Below, piece by piece: positions 42,714 through 51,346 of a stretch of DNA of 64,000 bases (position 1 is the first letter of the stretch; every line of letters begins with the position of its first letter). The stretch covers positions 581,688-645,687 of the forward strand of contig JALCCG010000001.1 of NCBI GenBank assembly GCA_023212695.1, read 5' to 3'. Made by a program: the position numbers and the translations under genes. The notes under the pieces are model-generated. The model had not been told where the DNA came from, searched no databases, and saw only the letters and a program-made list of their open reading frames with translations. This DNA is from Sporisorium sorghi. Taxonomy: Eukaryota; Basidiomycota; Ustilaginomycetes; Ustilaginales; Ustilaginaceae.

Positions 42714-43241
42714 TTGGAAAAGGCTACTTTTGCAGGCGGATGCTTCTGGTGTATGGTTACGCCCTTTGAGGAACTGCCCGGCATTCATGGAATTGTATCA
42801 GGGTATACAGGGGGTTCCGTAACAAATCCAACCTATGAAGAGGTTAAGAAGGGAACAACCGGACACTACGAAGTCGTAGAAATCACGTTTGATCCCGAAG
42901 TATTTCCTTATGAGAAGCTGCTTGAACTTTATTGGCCACAAATCGATCCGACCGATCCTGAAGGCCAGTTTCACGACCGGGGCAGTCAGTATCGAACTGC
43001 CATTTTCTATCATAACGAGCGGCAGCAGGAGCTTGCCCTATCTTCGAAAAAGGCTGTGGAGGACAGCGGCCGATTTGACAAGCCAATCGTCACGGAGATT
43101 CTTCCGGCTGAACGGTTCTATCCAGCAGAGGAATATCATCAGGACTATCATAAAAAGAATGTGAAGCACTACAAGGAAGATCGCGAGAAATCCGGTCGAG
43201 ACGAATTTATAACGGAACACTGGCAAGTAACGGACGTATGA
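42714..43241 (+). CDS. msrA: Peptide-methionine (S)-S-oxide reductase MsrA
   Basis: About 175 residues, the usual MsrA length. The catalytic motif GGCFWCM is at residues 8-14 (Cys10, taking MEKATF as the start). VVSGYTGG-like IVSGYTGGSVTNPTYEEV, HYEVVEITFDP, FHDRGSQYRTAIFYH and the C-terminal EYHQDYHKKN are all diagnostic. It repairs oxidised methionine in the cytosol. I place the start at the TTG at 42714 (AGAGG 9 nt upstream) because family members begin EKATFAGGCFW; a TTG at 42705 abuts the binding site. MsrB is not present. Confidence 0.97.
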   Translation: MEKATFAGGCFWCMVTPFEELPGIHGIVSGYTGGSVTNPTYEEVKKGTTGHYEVVEITFDPEVFPYEKLLELYWPQIDPTDPEGQFHDRGSQYRTAIFYHNERQQELALSSKKAVEDSGRFDKPIVTEILPAERFYPAEEYHQDYHKKNVKHYKEDREKSGRDEFITEHWQVTDV

Positions 43242-43245
43242 TGAA

Positions 43246-43289
43246 AAAAGGAAACGGACTCCTGTTTACAGGAAGAGCCCGTTTCCTTT
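43246..43289 (+). terminator. Terminator of msrA
   Basis: AAAAGGAAACGGACT pairs with AGCCCGTTTCCTTTT, starting 5 nt after the msrA stop and ending in a T-run. It could work in both directions. Confidence 0.85.
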
Positions 43290-43402
43290 TGTTATTGGAT
43301 CAAGCATAGCATCTCTTCTCCCATCATTCGCTGGGGGATCTTGCCATGGCGACTTTATTAAGCTCGGTCTCCAAATAACAAACCAATGACTCACAACGAA
43401 AA

Positions 43403-43422
43403 AAGCCGCTATACGCGGCCTT
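43403..43422 (-). terminator. Terminator of the OmpR/histidine kinase operon
   Basis: AAGCCGC TATAC GCGGCCTT with a T-run on the minus strand lies 18 nt after the kinase stop. It is of the same GCCGC type found elsewhere in the window. Confidence 0.75.
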
Positions 43423-43439
43423 CGTCGTCAATACATTCT

Positions 43440-44807
43440 CTAGTTGTCGGATATTTCGCTATTCGCCTCTTCCACCTTCGGATTGGAACTAGCAACAGGT
43501 AACCAGCCTGCCAGCACTGCCCCTCCCTGCGGATGATTGCTTGCTTCCAGCTCGCCTCCGTGCTGCTTCATGATTCTGTGCGAGATCGTTAGCCCTAATC
43601 CACTGCCTCCGGTAGAACGGCTTCGAGAGGCTTCCCCACGATACAGCGGTTCAAACACGCGCGTTAGTTCTTCCATAGAAAAGCCAGCTCCGCTATCGCG
43701 TATCGTAAACCTGACATACTGATCGTCTCTGTGGCAATGGACATCCATTTCACCCCCAGAGGGTGTATGTCTGACGGCATTTTCAAGAATATTGTTCATC
43801 GCACGCTCCAATAGATGCTTATCACCGCTAATGAAACAATTGTGCGTAAAGTCAGTTGACAGCGATATATGTTTCTCTCGAGCCTGCGGAGTGAGACTGT
43901 CGATCGACTCCTGGAGTATGTGTACAAAATCCATCGTTTTGTTATTAAGCTTCGTCTCCAAATACTCCATCTTTGTAAACGTAAAGAGGTCTTCAACCAA
44001 TCGATCCAATTGAGCCGATTTCTCCTTGCATACCGCTATATATTTGGCTATTTTCTCCGGTGACTGGGCAATCCCTTGCTCCAATCCATCCAAATAACCG
44101 CGCAAGGCGAACAATGGCGTACGTAAATCATGCGCGACGGCAGCAATCACGAATCGGCGTTCCTCCTCCAATTCCGTTTGTTTCCGATAAGATAACTCAA
44201 GCCCTTTCACCATAACCTCAAAGCCGTCCCGCACTTCGGCGATTTCCGTGATGCTGGACGTGGGCAGTAATACATCCCAATCGCCTTCCGCAATTTGCCT
44301 CGCGGCCTTGCTCATCCTCTCCAGAGGTTTCAGAAGGAACCTTCTCATGGCCATACCAATAACAACAAAAGCAAGCAGCAGTCCGATCGAAGCCATCATC
44401 ATCTGTCCCGAAGTTGATCTGGGGAGATAAAAACTCACCCTTCCCAGCAGCTGCCCGTCTTCGATGATGGAGAATTGTTCAATCGATGACAAAGCGCTCC
44501 GGCGCTCTGGATTTGAACGATAAATCTCCGAATTTGACGCTGACTGAATCACTACATCCATCTCCGTTTTTTGCAGATGGGTAATCAATCGATGTTGCCA
44601 ATCGGGGTCCTCCCATTGCTCCGAGTTTGCTTCAATCATATGAATCGTTTCGGTTACTTGCCGCTGCAGCTCCTCGTTTAGCCGATGGCTTTTTGAGATG
44701 TTAAGCGTTTGCGTCTCCACAAAGTTAGCGGTGAGAAAAAAGATCCACGGCACTGTAAGCAAGAAGAATAAACAAAGTATCGTAAACGTACGAATGCGAA
44801 GCTTCAT
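43440..44807 (-). CDS. Sensor histidine kinase (HAMP, HisKA)
   Basis: About 455 residues from the ATG at 44807 (GGGAGGA 4 nt upstream), 1 nt after the regulator's stop. Membrane helices lie near residues 5-25 and about 155-175, with a short extracellular part between them, then HAMP, the H-box AAVAHDLRTPLFALRGYLDG, N-box LERAMNNILENAVRHTP and G-boxes RDSGAGF and GGSGLGL. It would phosphorylate the OmpR-type regulator encoded just upstream. The stimulus and target genes are unknown; no transporter genes are attached. Confidence 0.95.
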   Translation of the reverse strand: MKLRIRTFTILCLFFLLTVPWIFFLTANFVETQTLNISKSHRLNEELQRQVTETIHMIEANSEQWEDPDWQHRLITHLQKTEMDVVIQSASNSEIYRSNPERRSALSSIEQFSIIEDGQLLGRVSFYLPRSTSGQMMMASIGLLLAFVVIGMAMRRFLLKPLERMSKAARQIAEGDWDVLLPTSSITEIAEVRDGFEVMVKGLELSYRKQTELEEERRFVIAAVAHDLRTPLFALRGYLDGLEQGIAQSPEKIAKYIAVCKEKSAQLDRLVEDLFTFTKMEYLETKLNNKTMDFVHILQESIDSLTPQAREKHISLSTDFTHNCFISGDKHLLERAMNNILENAVRHTPSGGEMDVHCHRDDQYVRFTIRDSGAGFSMEELTRVFEPLYRGEASRSRSTGGSGLGLTISHRIMKQHGGELEASNHPQGGAVLAGWLPVASSNPKVEEANSEISDN

Positions 44808-44808
44808 A

Positions 44809-45495
44809 CTATCCTCCCTCAAAGCGATACCCGATTCCCCATACATTGACCAAAAGTTGCGGATGGTTCGGATCGGATTCGATTTTCTCGCGAAGTCGGC
44901 TCAGATGGACTCGAATGGTGTGCCTGTCGCCCACGCCACCCCAAAATTTCTCAAGTAATTGTTCATATGAGAAAACATGCCTCGGGTGCTCGGCAAATAA
45001 ACGCAACAGCTCATATTCCCTGGGTGTAAGCACAACGTTCTTGCCTTCCACTACAACTTCTCTTGCAGACAGATTCATTTTGAAACGGCCGTAATCCAAG
45101 ACCCTCCCCTCCACTGGCTGCGGTGAAGCAGAGCGCCTTAGAACGGCTTTGACTCTGGCAACAATTTCACCAGGCGAAGCTGTTTTGACGATATAATCAT
45201 CGCCGCCGAGCGTCAAACCCCGAATCTTGTCCACATCATGGCTGCGAGCACTCAAGAAAAGGATGGGAACGCTGCTCTCCCCTCGAATTCGGCGGCATAA
45301 CTCAAATCCGTTCTGACCCGGCATCATGATGTCCAGCACGATGCAATGAACGGGCTGTTGTTTGAACACGTCCCATGCTTGCTCGGTATCACTTGCGGTC
45401 ATTACGTGATAGTTATCATTCTCCAGAAAATCCCTCAATAGTTCAACGATGCTTTGGTCATCGTCTACCACAAGCACCGTATGATATACACTCAT
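44809..45495 (-). CDS. OmpR/PhoB-family response regulator
   Basis: 228 residues: receiver domain with DDD at the N-terminus, phospho-acceptor Asp in CIVLDIMMPGQNGF and Lys in DYIVKTASPGEIVARV, then a winged-helix DNA-binding domain (LTPREYELLRLFAEHPRHVFSYEQLLEKFWG ... HTIRVHLSRLREKIE). The receiver has the less common KTASPGE instead of KPFSPxE. First gene of a two-gene operon with the kinase. Confidence 0.95.
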   Translation of the reverse strand: MSVYHTVLVVDDDQSIVELLRDFLENDNYHVMTASDTEQAWDVFKQQPVHCIVLDIMMPGQNGFELCRRIRGESSVPILFLSARSHDVDKIRGLTLGGDDYIVKTASPGEIVARVKAVLRRSASPQPVEGRVLDYGRFKMNLSAREVVVEGKNVVLTPREYELLRLFAEHPRHVFSYEQLLEKFWGGVGDRHTIRVHLSRLREKIESDPNHPQLLVNVWGIGYRFEGG

Positions 45496-45705
45496 GCATA
45501 CCCCACCTTTTGCATTCTAGTTTATCATTTTTTCTTCCAGAGCCCATGTGGATTTGCATTTTGTGATGAGATGTTTATGGTTTTGTGACTTTTTTACGAC
45601 GTTGTTTGAGATATTCGTTTGTTATGCTTCTCCTTGCGGACACGGGTGGCTTTATATTTCGCTTGCCCGCGCAGACATGGATAAAAAGACGAGGAGGATG
45701 TATGT

Positions 45706-46740
45706 ATGCTTACCATTCAAATTGTGTTATTTGATGGCTTTGACCTTCTGGATGCCATTGCACCATACGAAGTTTTTTGCGCCGCTGCCATGCATGTCGA
45801 GAACGAATTAAACGTAGAGCTAGTCACGGCTGAGGGAGCTAGGTCCGTGGCCAGCGGTATCAATGGATTGAGGATCGAAGCGACTGGCAGACTGAATCCG
45901 GATCGTGCGGGCATCATTCTCGTGCCTGGTGCATCCGGCGACGTCATGGGAGATGGCCCCCATTCGATCCCGGCTATTCTGAACCGGGCGATGCAGACCG
46001 AATTAACCGGTCTGATCCGTCAGGCTCTTGTACAAAAAGACGTTATAGTTGCTACGGTATGCGGCGGTTCCATGTTACTTGCCATGGGAGGGTTGCTGGA
46101 AGGCAGACCGGCGGTAACGAATCACCTGGGGATGGATTTGCTGGGAGCAACCGGGGCAATTCCCGTCTGGGCACGCGTCGTGGACGATAACAACCTCGTT
46201 ACCGGCGGCGGCGTGACCTCGGGACTTGATGTCGCGCTATATTTGGTGGAGCGTGAACTGGGACCGCGAATCGCACACGCCGTAGAGCAGCTGTTTGAAT
46301 ATGAACGAAGAGGAACCGTTTGGAGGCAGACGGGAATGGCCCCCAGCACTCATAGGGTGTCGACGAGCGAAGAATCGAACATAGAAGTGAGCCCTGCGAC
46401 CGTAACTCTCGGCATCATGCCTAACGACATTACACAGACTTCAGCCTTCAACGGAGATTGGGATGCTACGATCGTAACACCTCTCGGGAATATGGAGGTC
46501 AAACTCTCGATAGCGGTGGGTTCAGATACAATTCTGGGAACGGCCATGCAAGGCGAAGAAACCATCCCTTTCGCGAACCCCGTGTTTATCGACAACAAGC
46601 TGTCCTGGTCGCTTCGAATCACGAAACCCATGCGCTTGAACTTGAAATTCGAAGTTGAAGTTGACGGAGACCGCATGACCGGAATTGCCAAGGCAGGGGT
46701 GCTCCCCGCCTCCAAATTAACAGGGAACCGTGTGTCCTAA
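45706..46740 (+). CDS. DJ-1/PfpI-family protein with an extra C-terminal beta domain
   Basis: 344 residues. The first 200 form a class I glutamine-amidotransferase-like DJ-1/PfpI domain: IVLFDGFDLLDAIAPYEVF, ILVPGASGD, and the nucleophile-elbow VATVCGGSMLLA, as in isonitrile hydratase-like and transcriptional GlxA-type proteins. Residues about 240-340 are a different domain (FNGDWDATIVTPLGNMEV ... MTGIAKAGVLPASKLTG), a beta-rich unit that occurs elsewhere attached to hydrolases. No AraC domain. AGGAGG lies 8 nt before the ATG. The reaction is unknown. Confidence 0.8.
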   Translation: MLTIQIVLFDGFDLLDAIAPYEVFCAAAMHVENELNVELVTAEGARSVASGINGLRIEATGRLNPDRAGIILVPGASGDVMGDGPHSIPAILNRAMQTELTGLIRQALVQKDVIVATVCGGSMLLAMGGLLEGRPAVTNHLGMDLLGATGAIPVWARVVDDNNLVTGGGVTSGLDVALYLVERELGPRIAHAVEQLFEYERRGTVWRQTGMAPSTHRVSTSEESNIEVSPATVTLGIMPNDITQTSAFNGDWDATIVTPLGNMEVKLSIAVGSDTILGTAMQGEETIPFANPVFIDNKLSWSLRITKPMRLNLKFEVEVDGDRMTGIAKAGVLPASKLTGNRVS

Positions 46741-46793
46741 CGCAGGGATGTCCCATCAATAATCATAGTAGAGTCTCGGGGGTTGTGGATTGC

Positions 46794-47432
46794 ATGAAGA
46801 AACGGAAAACATTATACCGTTTGTTGGCCTGTGTCAGTATTATTTTTATTTTTTATGCCTTGGTAAAAAACTATTGGATTGATCCGGGAGCGACGGGGTT
46901 CTTGAGCCGCAAAACCGGGCTGAAGCGCGAGCTGAATCTTCCGGTGTGGTTGAATGTCATGTACGTTCATGTTGCATTTGCCTGCCTCGCCATGGCATCG
47001 GGACTGGTCAACTTTTCTAATCGCATTTTCGAAAAAAGCCGCAGATTTCATCGCATCAACGGATACATCTACATCGTGTCCGTGCTGCTTGTTGTTCTGA
47101 CTTCCGGTTATATGGCTCCTTACGCCACCAACGGAAAAATTAGCAGTTGGGGATTCAATGCGCTAAATATGTTATGGCTGTTTATCACCATCACCGCTCT
47201 CATCCATATCAAAAAGAAACGAATAATCCGGCACCGGAACTGGATGATCCGAAGTTACGCCTTTTGTTTCACGAACATGTTCATTCATTTGATCACTTCC
47301 CTATTTCATCAGGGACTCGGGCTCGAATACGCTGCGAGCTACACCATCAGCATTTATGCTTCAATAGCGCTGCTGCTCGTTATTCCGGAAATCATAATTA
47401 GAACGAGCCGAACGGAATTGACAATCAAATGA
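46794..47432 (+). CDS. DUF2306 integral membrane protein
   Basis: About 212 residues with seven or so hydrophobic segments. HVAFACLAMASGLVNF, RRFHRINGYIYIVSVLLVVLTSGYMA and RHRNWMIRSYAFCF fit the DUF2306 family. The His and Arg residues spaced across the helices resemble heme- or quinone-binding patterns, but no role is established. An earlier GTG at 46785 is possible. A terminator follows. Confidence 0.8.
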   Translation: MKKRKTLYRLLACVSIIFIFYALVKNYWIDPGATGFLSRKTGLKRELNLPVWLNVMYVHVAFACLAMASGLVNFSNRIFEKSRRFHRINGYIYIVSVLLVVLTSGYMAPYATNGKISSWGFNALNMLWLFITITALIHIKKKRIIRHRNWMIRSYAFCFTNMFIHLITSLFHQGLGLEYAASYTISIYASIALLLVIPEIIIRTSRTELTIK

Positions 47433-47456
47433 AAAAATAAAGAGATTCCTCGAATG

Positions 47457-47500
47457 AAAATAACGAACTCCTTCCTAAATTAGGGAGTGTTCGTTGTTTT
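47457..47500 (+). terminator. Terminator after DUF2306 gene
   Basis: AAAATAACGAACTCC and GGGAGTGTTCGTTGTTTT form a stem with one bulge, followed by CTTCTATTTT. Confidence 0.75.
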
Positions 47501-47661
47501 CTTCTATTTTAACTATACGGACAGGGTCCGGGTCTTTTCAAAATCCACATGTAAGATCAACCAAATTTCAAGCATTTTTGCGTATGTGTTATGCCTTGTT
47601 TTCCAAAAACAAATTCCATAATGCGGCGATAATCCTCATTAGCTAAACAAGCGGGTGCATG

Positions 47662-48231
47662 TTAATAATCCAGAAGACGTCCGTCATCATGCCATTGACC
47701 GTACATTTTATTCTCTTTCGTGTTTGTTATCAATTTGTCTAATCTGCTCGTATACAATTCCGGATCATCTTTGTTGCTTTGTATGGTGTCGATCCGCACT
47801 CTTTGATAAAGTGATGGAAATGCCACAAAATTTGCGTACACCTCCCTGTCCTCTTTAAGTCTTTGCATGATCACATTGTCTATTTTGAAAGAATCCGGAT
47901 CCATATCAGGAAGAACCTTTCTTCCTTCATCTCTCATCCACCCCAATTTTTCAAGACGGCGGACACGCTCTTTATTCAATTCAGTCCATGAACTTTTCCT
48001 GCTTCTAGGAGACAGTCTTTGCACCACTCCCGCCTCAGGTATTTTCTTCTTGACTCCATCAATCCATCCAAAACACAAGGCTTCTTCGACTGCGTCCAAG
48101 TACAAGATTGCATCCGGGTTTGGCGTCATACTGACCACGACCCAGCAGCATTTTTCAGTATGGCTATTCTCCAGCAGCCAACTCCTCAATTCTGCTCTCG
48201 AAGTAATTGCAAGCAAGTTTTCAATTTCCAT
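47662..48231 (-). CDS. YdeI/OmpD-associated family protein
   Basis: 189 residues. The pattern LYLDAVEEALCFGWIDGVKKKI, followed by QRLSPRSRKSSWTELNKERVRRLEKLG and the positively charged C-terminus, is that of the YdeI/OmpD-associated family, sometimes annotated as bacteriocin-protection proteins. The biochemical role is not established. No close operon partners. The ribosome binding site is rather far (AGGAAGG 13 nt) but the start fits family members. Confidence 0.85.
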   Translation of the reverse strand: MEIENLLAITSRAELRSWLLENSHTEKCCWVVVSMTPNPDAILYLDAVEEALCFGWIDGVKKKIPEAGVVQRLSPRSRKSSWTELNKERVRRLEKLGWMRDEGRKVLPDMDPDSFKIDNVIMQRLKEDREVYANFVAFPSLYQRVRIDTIQSNKDDPELYTSRLDKLITNTKENKMYGQWHDDGRLLDY

Positions 48232-48356
48232 GGTTTAAATACAACCTTCCTTCTATGTATGGGAATATAAGTATTCAAGTCATTGGTCGATATTCAGGTC
48301 ATAAAGCCATGTGCAAGAGCAATTCTACCCCCGGCTGTCATTAAATATAAAAAAAA

Positions 48357-48382
48357 AAGTATGACAATGGTCTGTCATACTT
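48357..48382 (-). terminator. Terminator of the PTS operon, overlapping the EI stop codon
   Basis: AAGTATGACA ATGGTC TGTCATACTT is a perfect 10-bp stem followed by nine or more T on the minus strand. The stop codon of Enzyme I (48377-48375) lies inside the stem, so it needs ribosome release before it can fold. Confidence 0.85.
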
Positions 48383-50144
48383 CTTCATAAAGTTTGTTGA
48401 GCTTGGCGTTATGAAAGTCCTCCAGCGCCTGACGAACGGCTTGGGGGGTATCGAGAAGAAGAATACGCTTCGCCAGCTCGCGGCATTCCTGGCGATCCAG
48501 GCCTGCGAGCGTCTCCTTCATCCGGCTGAGACAGCCGGCCTCCATGCTCCATTCGTCCAGCCCAAGACCGAGTAAGAGTGGTGCGGCCAATGGATCACCC
48601 GCCATACTGCCGCACATGCCGGTCCATTTATCGGCCGCATGGGAAGCCTCAATGATCGTGCGGATTAACTGCAGCACAGCTGGATGGAAATAATCGTACA
48701 GGTGAGCCACATGTTCATTCATACGGTCTGCTGCTACCGTGTACTGAACGAGATCGTTCGTACCGATGCTGAAGAAATCCACTTCACTTGCAAAAAGTCC
48801 TGCCAACACGGCCGTTGAAGGAATCTCAACCATAACGCCCACTTCCATATTCTCGTCGAACGGGATGCTCTCCTGCCTTAATTCAGCCTGCACTTCCGTC
48901 AGGATTCCTCTGGCCTGTCTCCATTCCTGCAGGCCGGAGATCATCGGGAACATGACCTTCACCTTGCCGAAGGCGCTGGCCCGCAGCACCGCCCGCAGCT
49001 GCGTGCGAAGCTGGTCCTGACGGACTAACCCCACGCGTATCGCACGGTAACCAAGGAACGGGTTCGCCTCCTTCGGCAGCTGCAGATACGGCAGCTCCTT
49101 GTCTCCGCCGATGTCCATCGTGCGGATGATCACGGGGCGGCCCTCCATGATGCGGGCCGCTTCCTGGTATGCACGGAACTGCTCCTCCTCGCCCGGCATA
49201 GCCTGGGCGTTCATGAACAGGAACTCCGTGCGAAACAATCCCACGCCGTCCGCGCCCTGCAGGACGGCGGCCCCGGCTTCCGCGGCGCTGCCGATGTTCG
49301 CCGCGAGCTCCACGCGCGCGCCGTCGGCGGTCACTGCCGGCCGCGCCGCGTACGCCTCGAGCGACTGGCTGCGCTCGAGGTCCCGCAACATGCGGAGCCG
49401 GTACTGCTCCGCTTCCGCTTCTTGCGGCCGGGCAATGCAGAGCCCGGCGGCCCCGTCAAGGACGAGCGTATCGCCGTCCTTGATGCCCTCGACGCCGTCA
49501 CCTGCGCCGACGACAGCGGCAATACCGAGCGACCGCGCAAGGATAGCGGTATGCGAGGTGGCACCTCCGGTTCGGGTAATAAAACCGACCACCAAGGCAG
49601 GGTCCAGCTGAACCGTATCCGACGGTGCCAGATCGTCAGCCACCAGAATGACCTGTCCGGTGATTCCGGTAAGACCGTGCCTATGCCCCGGCGATAGACA
49701 GGCAAGAAGCCGGCTGCCGATATCGCGAATGTCTGCGGCGCGCTCCTTCATGTAATCGTTGTTCATGTCTTCCAACAGCGAAGCGACCTGACCTATGATT
49801 TCGGCAACGGCCCGCGGCGCAGGCTCCAGATACTCTCGGACCCGCGCTTCCATCTTCGGATAGAAGGCAGGATCGTCCAGAAGCTTTCGCTGTCCCGCAA
49901 GAATGCCCGCTTGCTCTTCGCCGACGGCTTCCTTCGCTTTCTGCGTCAGCTCCTCCAGTTGTTCCGCGCAGTCGGCTTTAGCCCTCCGAAGTTTATGAAG
50001 CTCTGCATCGACCGCCGCCGGGGTATCCAGCTGGCTTACGGGAGAGTCATCTCCTCCGACATCCTGCGCAGGCTTGTAGATGTATGCCTTGGCTATCCGA
50101 ATTCCTTCCGATACGCCGATTCCTTGAATTTCCTGCCTCTTCAT
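48375..50144 (-). CDS. ptsI: PTS Enzyme I (phosphoenolpyruvate-protein phosphotransferase), operon-encoded copy
   Basis: About 589 residues. The N-terminal domain carries the phospho-His in TRTGGATSHTAILARSLG (His198); the C-terminal PEP-binding barrel has GVGLFRTEFLFM, DIGGDKELPYL, GVMVEIPSTAVLA, FFSIGTNDLVQY and the active Cys in GMCGSMAGD. It transfers phosphate from PEP to HPr. The ATG at 50144 overlaps the HPr TGA by one nt (TGATG). It shares the operon with its own HPr and a sugar-specific EII, unlike the general Bacillus ptsHI pair. High GC, CpG-rich middle part compared with neighbours. Confidence 0.94.
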   Translation of the reverse strand: MKRQEIQGIGVSEGIRIAKAYIYKPAQDVGGDDSPVSQLDTPAAVDAELHKLRRAKADCAEQLEELTQKAKEAVGEEQAGILAGQRKLLDDPAFYPKMEARVREYLEPAPRAVAEIIGQVASLLEDMNNDYMKERAADIRDIGSRLLACLSPGHRHGLTGITGQVILVADDLAPSDTVQLDPALVVGFITRTGGATSHTAILARSLGIAAVVGAGDGVEGIKDGDTLVLDGAAGLCIARPQEAEAEQYRLRMLRDLERSQSLEAYAARPAVTADGARVELAANIGSAAEAGAAVLQGADGVGLFRTEFLFMNAQAMPGEEEQFRAYQEAARIMEGRPVIIRTMDIGGDKELPYLQLPKEANPFLGYRAIRVGLVRQDQLRTQLRAVLRASAFGKVKVMFPMISGLQEWRQARGILTEVQAELRQESIPFDENMEVGVMVEIPSTAVLAGLFASEVDFFSIGTNDLVQYTVAADRMNEHVAHLYDYFHPAVLQLIRTIIEASHAADKWTGMCGSMAGDPLAAPLLLGLGLDEWSMEAGCLSRMKETLAGLDRQECRELAKRILLLDTPQAVRQALEDFHNAKLNKLYEEV

Positions 50145-50413
50145 CACCCTTCACCAAACTTGCTATTGACGAGCTGTACCAAAGCTTCGACGACTTCCTG
50201 TTCTCCATCCCCGCTCGCTTCAATGGTCACCACAGCTCCTCTCTCAATGCCGAGTGTCATCAGCTCCAGCATGCTTTTGCAATCAGCGGCACGTCCTTCT
50301 CCTGTCATTAGACGTACCTCTGCCTCATATTGTCCTGCTTTTTCCGAGAAAAGCTGTGCCGGACGGACATGAAAGCCCTGCTCATTTTGTATGGTTACGG
50401 TTTGTGCAAACAT
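50144..50413 (-). CDS. ptsH: HPr-family phosphocarrier protein, operon-encoded copy
   Basis: About 89 residues from the ATG at 50413 (GAGGAGG 6 nt upstream). The active site is NEQGFHVRPAQLF (His15, Arg17), and DCKSMLELMTLG (Ser47) aligns with the HprK-regulated Ser46 region. The surrounding residues differ from canonical Bacillus HPr (KSIMGVMSLG), so regulation by HprK/CcpA may be altered. It accepts phosphate from the next-encoded Enzyme I and passes it to EIIA. The pair gives this PTS operon a private phosphate relay. Confidence 0.92.
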   Translation of the reverse strand: MFAQTVTIQNEQGFHVRPAQLFSEKAGQYEAEVRLMTGEGRAADCKSMLELMTLGIERGAVVTIEASGDGEQEVVEALVQLVNSKFGEG

Positions 50414-50532
50414 GTCGTTCCTCCTCATCCTGTACGGCCTGCCCGTATCTGATCCATCCTTGCCAGGCGGCCTGCTATATTGTGTAGTTTGGCAATCAAG
50501 TGTTATGGCCTAAATCGCATGGTTCTCCATCA

Positions 50533-51267
50533 TCAGGCCAATAAGGCTATCCGTTCTCTATAAACCTCGATCAACGCTTGGTTATGCTCATCAGAGCCGT
50601 CAACATTCCCGCTAAGAAATACAGGAGGTTTAAACCCTGCTTCAATCATAATTTCGATCGATTCAGCGAACAGGGCATTCAATATCAAGGCACCAACTAC
50701 GGTCGAGCTCGGCGTGAATGGCACCTCGAGGTCCGGATGGCTCAATACGGCATCGCCTTTGACCGAGAAATTGTCGATCACCAGATCAACGGCATCCGCC
50801 AGGTGTTTGCCGCTGCGGTGACGGGACGGCTGGCTCATGGAATATTCCAGCGAGGTTATGCCTACGGTGAAGGCTCCCTTCTCCTTTGCCATTAAAGCGA
50901 CGTCCACCGGAACGGGATTGCGGCCCGAGGTGGACAGGACGAATACCACCTCGCCCTTGCGAATATCCTGCTTCCTCATGAATTCGGCGGCAAGGTCGTT
51001 TTGTCTCTCGAGTTCCGACGAACGTACCGCGCCTTCATGCAGCATCAGCTTCTCTATAAGAATCGGAGATATCGGCACGAGTCCGCCTGCCCGGTAGAAG
51101 ACTTCCTCTGTCAAGATATGCGAATGCCCGCAGCCAAACAAATGAATGATACCGCCCTGCTGTATGCAATACGCCACCCTCTCCGCAGCTTCACGGATCG
51201 GCTTGGCCTGTTCGGTTCGGACTTTGTCAAACAACTTGCCGATTATATCAAAATAGGTGTTCATCAT
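50533..51267 (-). CDS. SIS-domain protein (UPF0309-like sugar isomerase)
   Basis: About 244 residues from MMNTYFDIIG (GAGGTG 9 nt upstream; the frame extends to 51366 but overlaps the creatininase gene). HLFGCGHSHILTEEVFYRAGG and VVFVLSTSGRNPVPVDVALMAKEKG are SIS phosphosugar-binding motifs, and the length and C-terminal SGNVDGSDEHNQALIEVY fit UPF0309. It probably isomerises or binds a phosphosugar formed by the neighbouring PTS and lactonase. Substrate unproven. Confidence 0.88.
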   Translation of the reverse strand: MMNTYFDIIGKLFDKVRTEQAKPIREAAERVAYCIQQGGIIHLFGCGHSHILTEEVFYRAGGLVPISPILIEKLMLHEGAVRSSELERQNDLAAEFMRKQDIRKGEVVFVLSTSGRNPVPVDVALMAKEKGAFTVGITSLEYSMSQPSRHRSGKHLADAVDLVIDNFSVKGDAVLSHPDLEVPFTPSSTVVGALILNALFAESIEIMIEAGFKPPVFLSGNVDGSDEHNQALIEVYRERIALLA

Positions 51268-51346
51268 GATCGCTTTCACCTCGTTGTTCGTGTATTCATC
51301 GTGCTTATTGCAGTCTCGTAATCGGATCGTATCGGACCGGTTCGGC

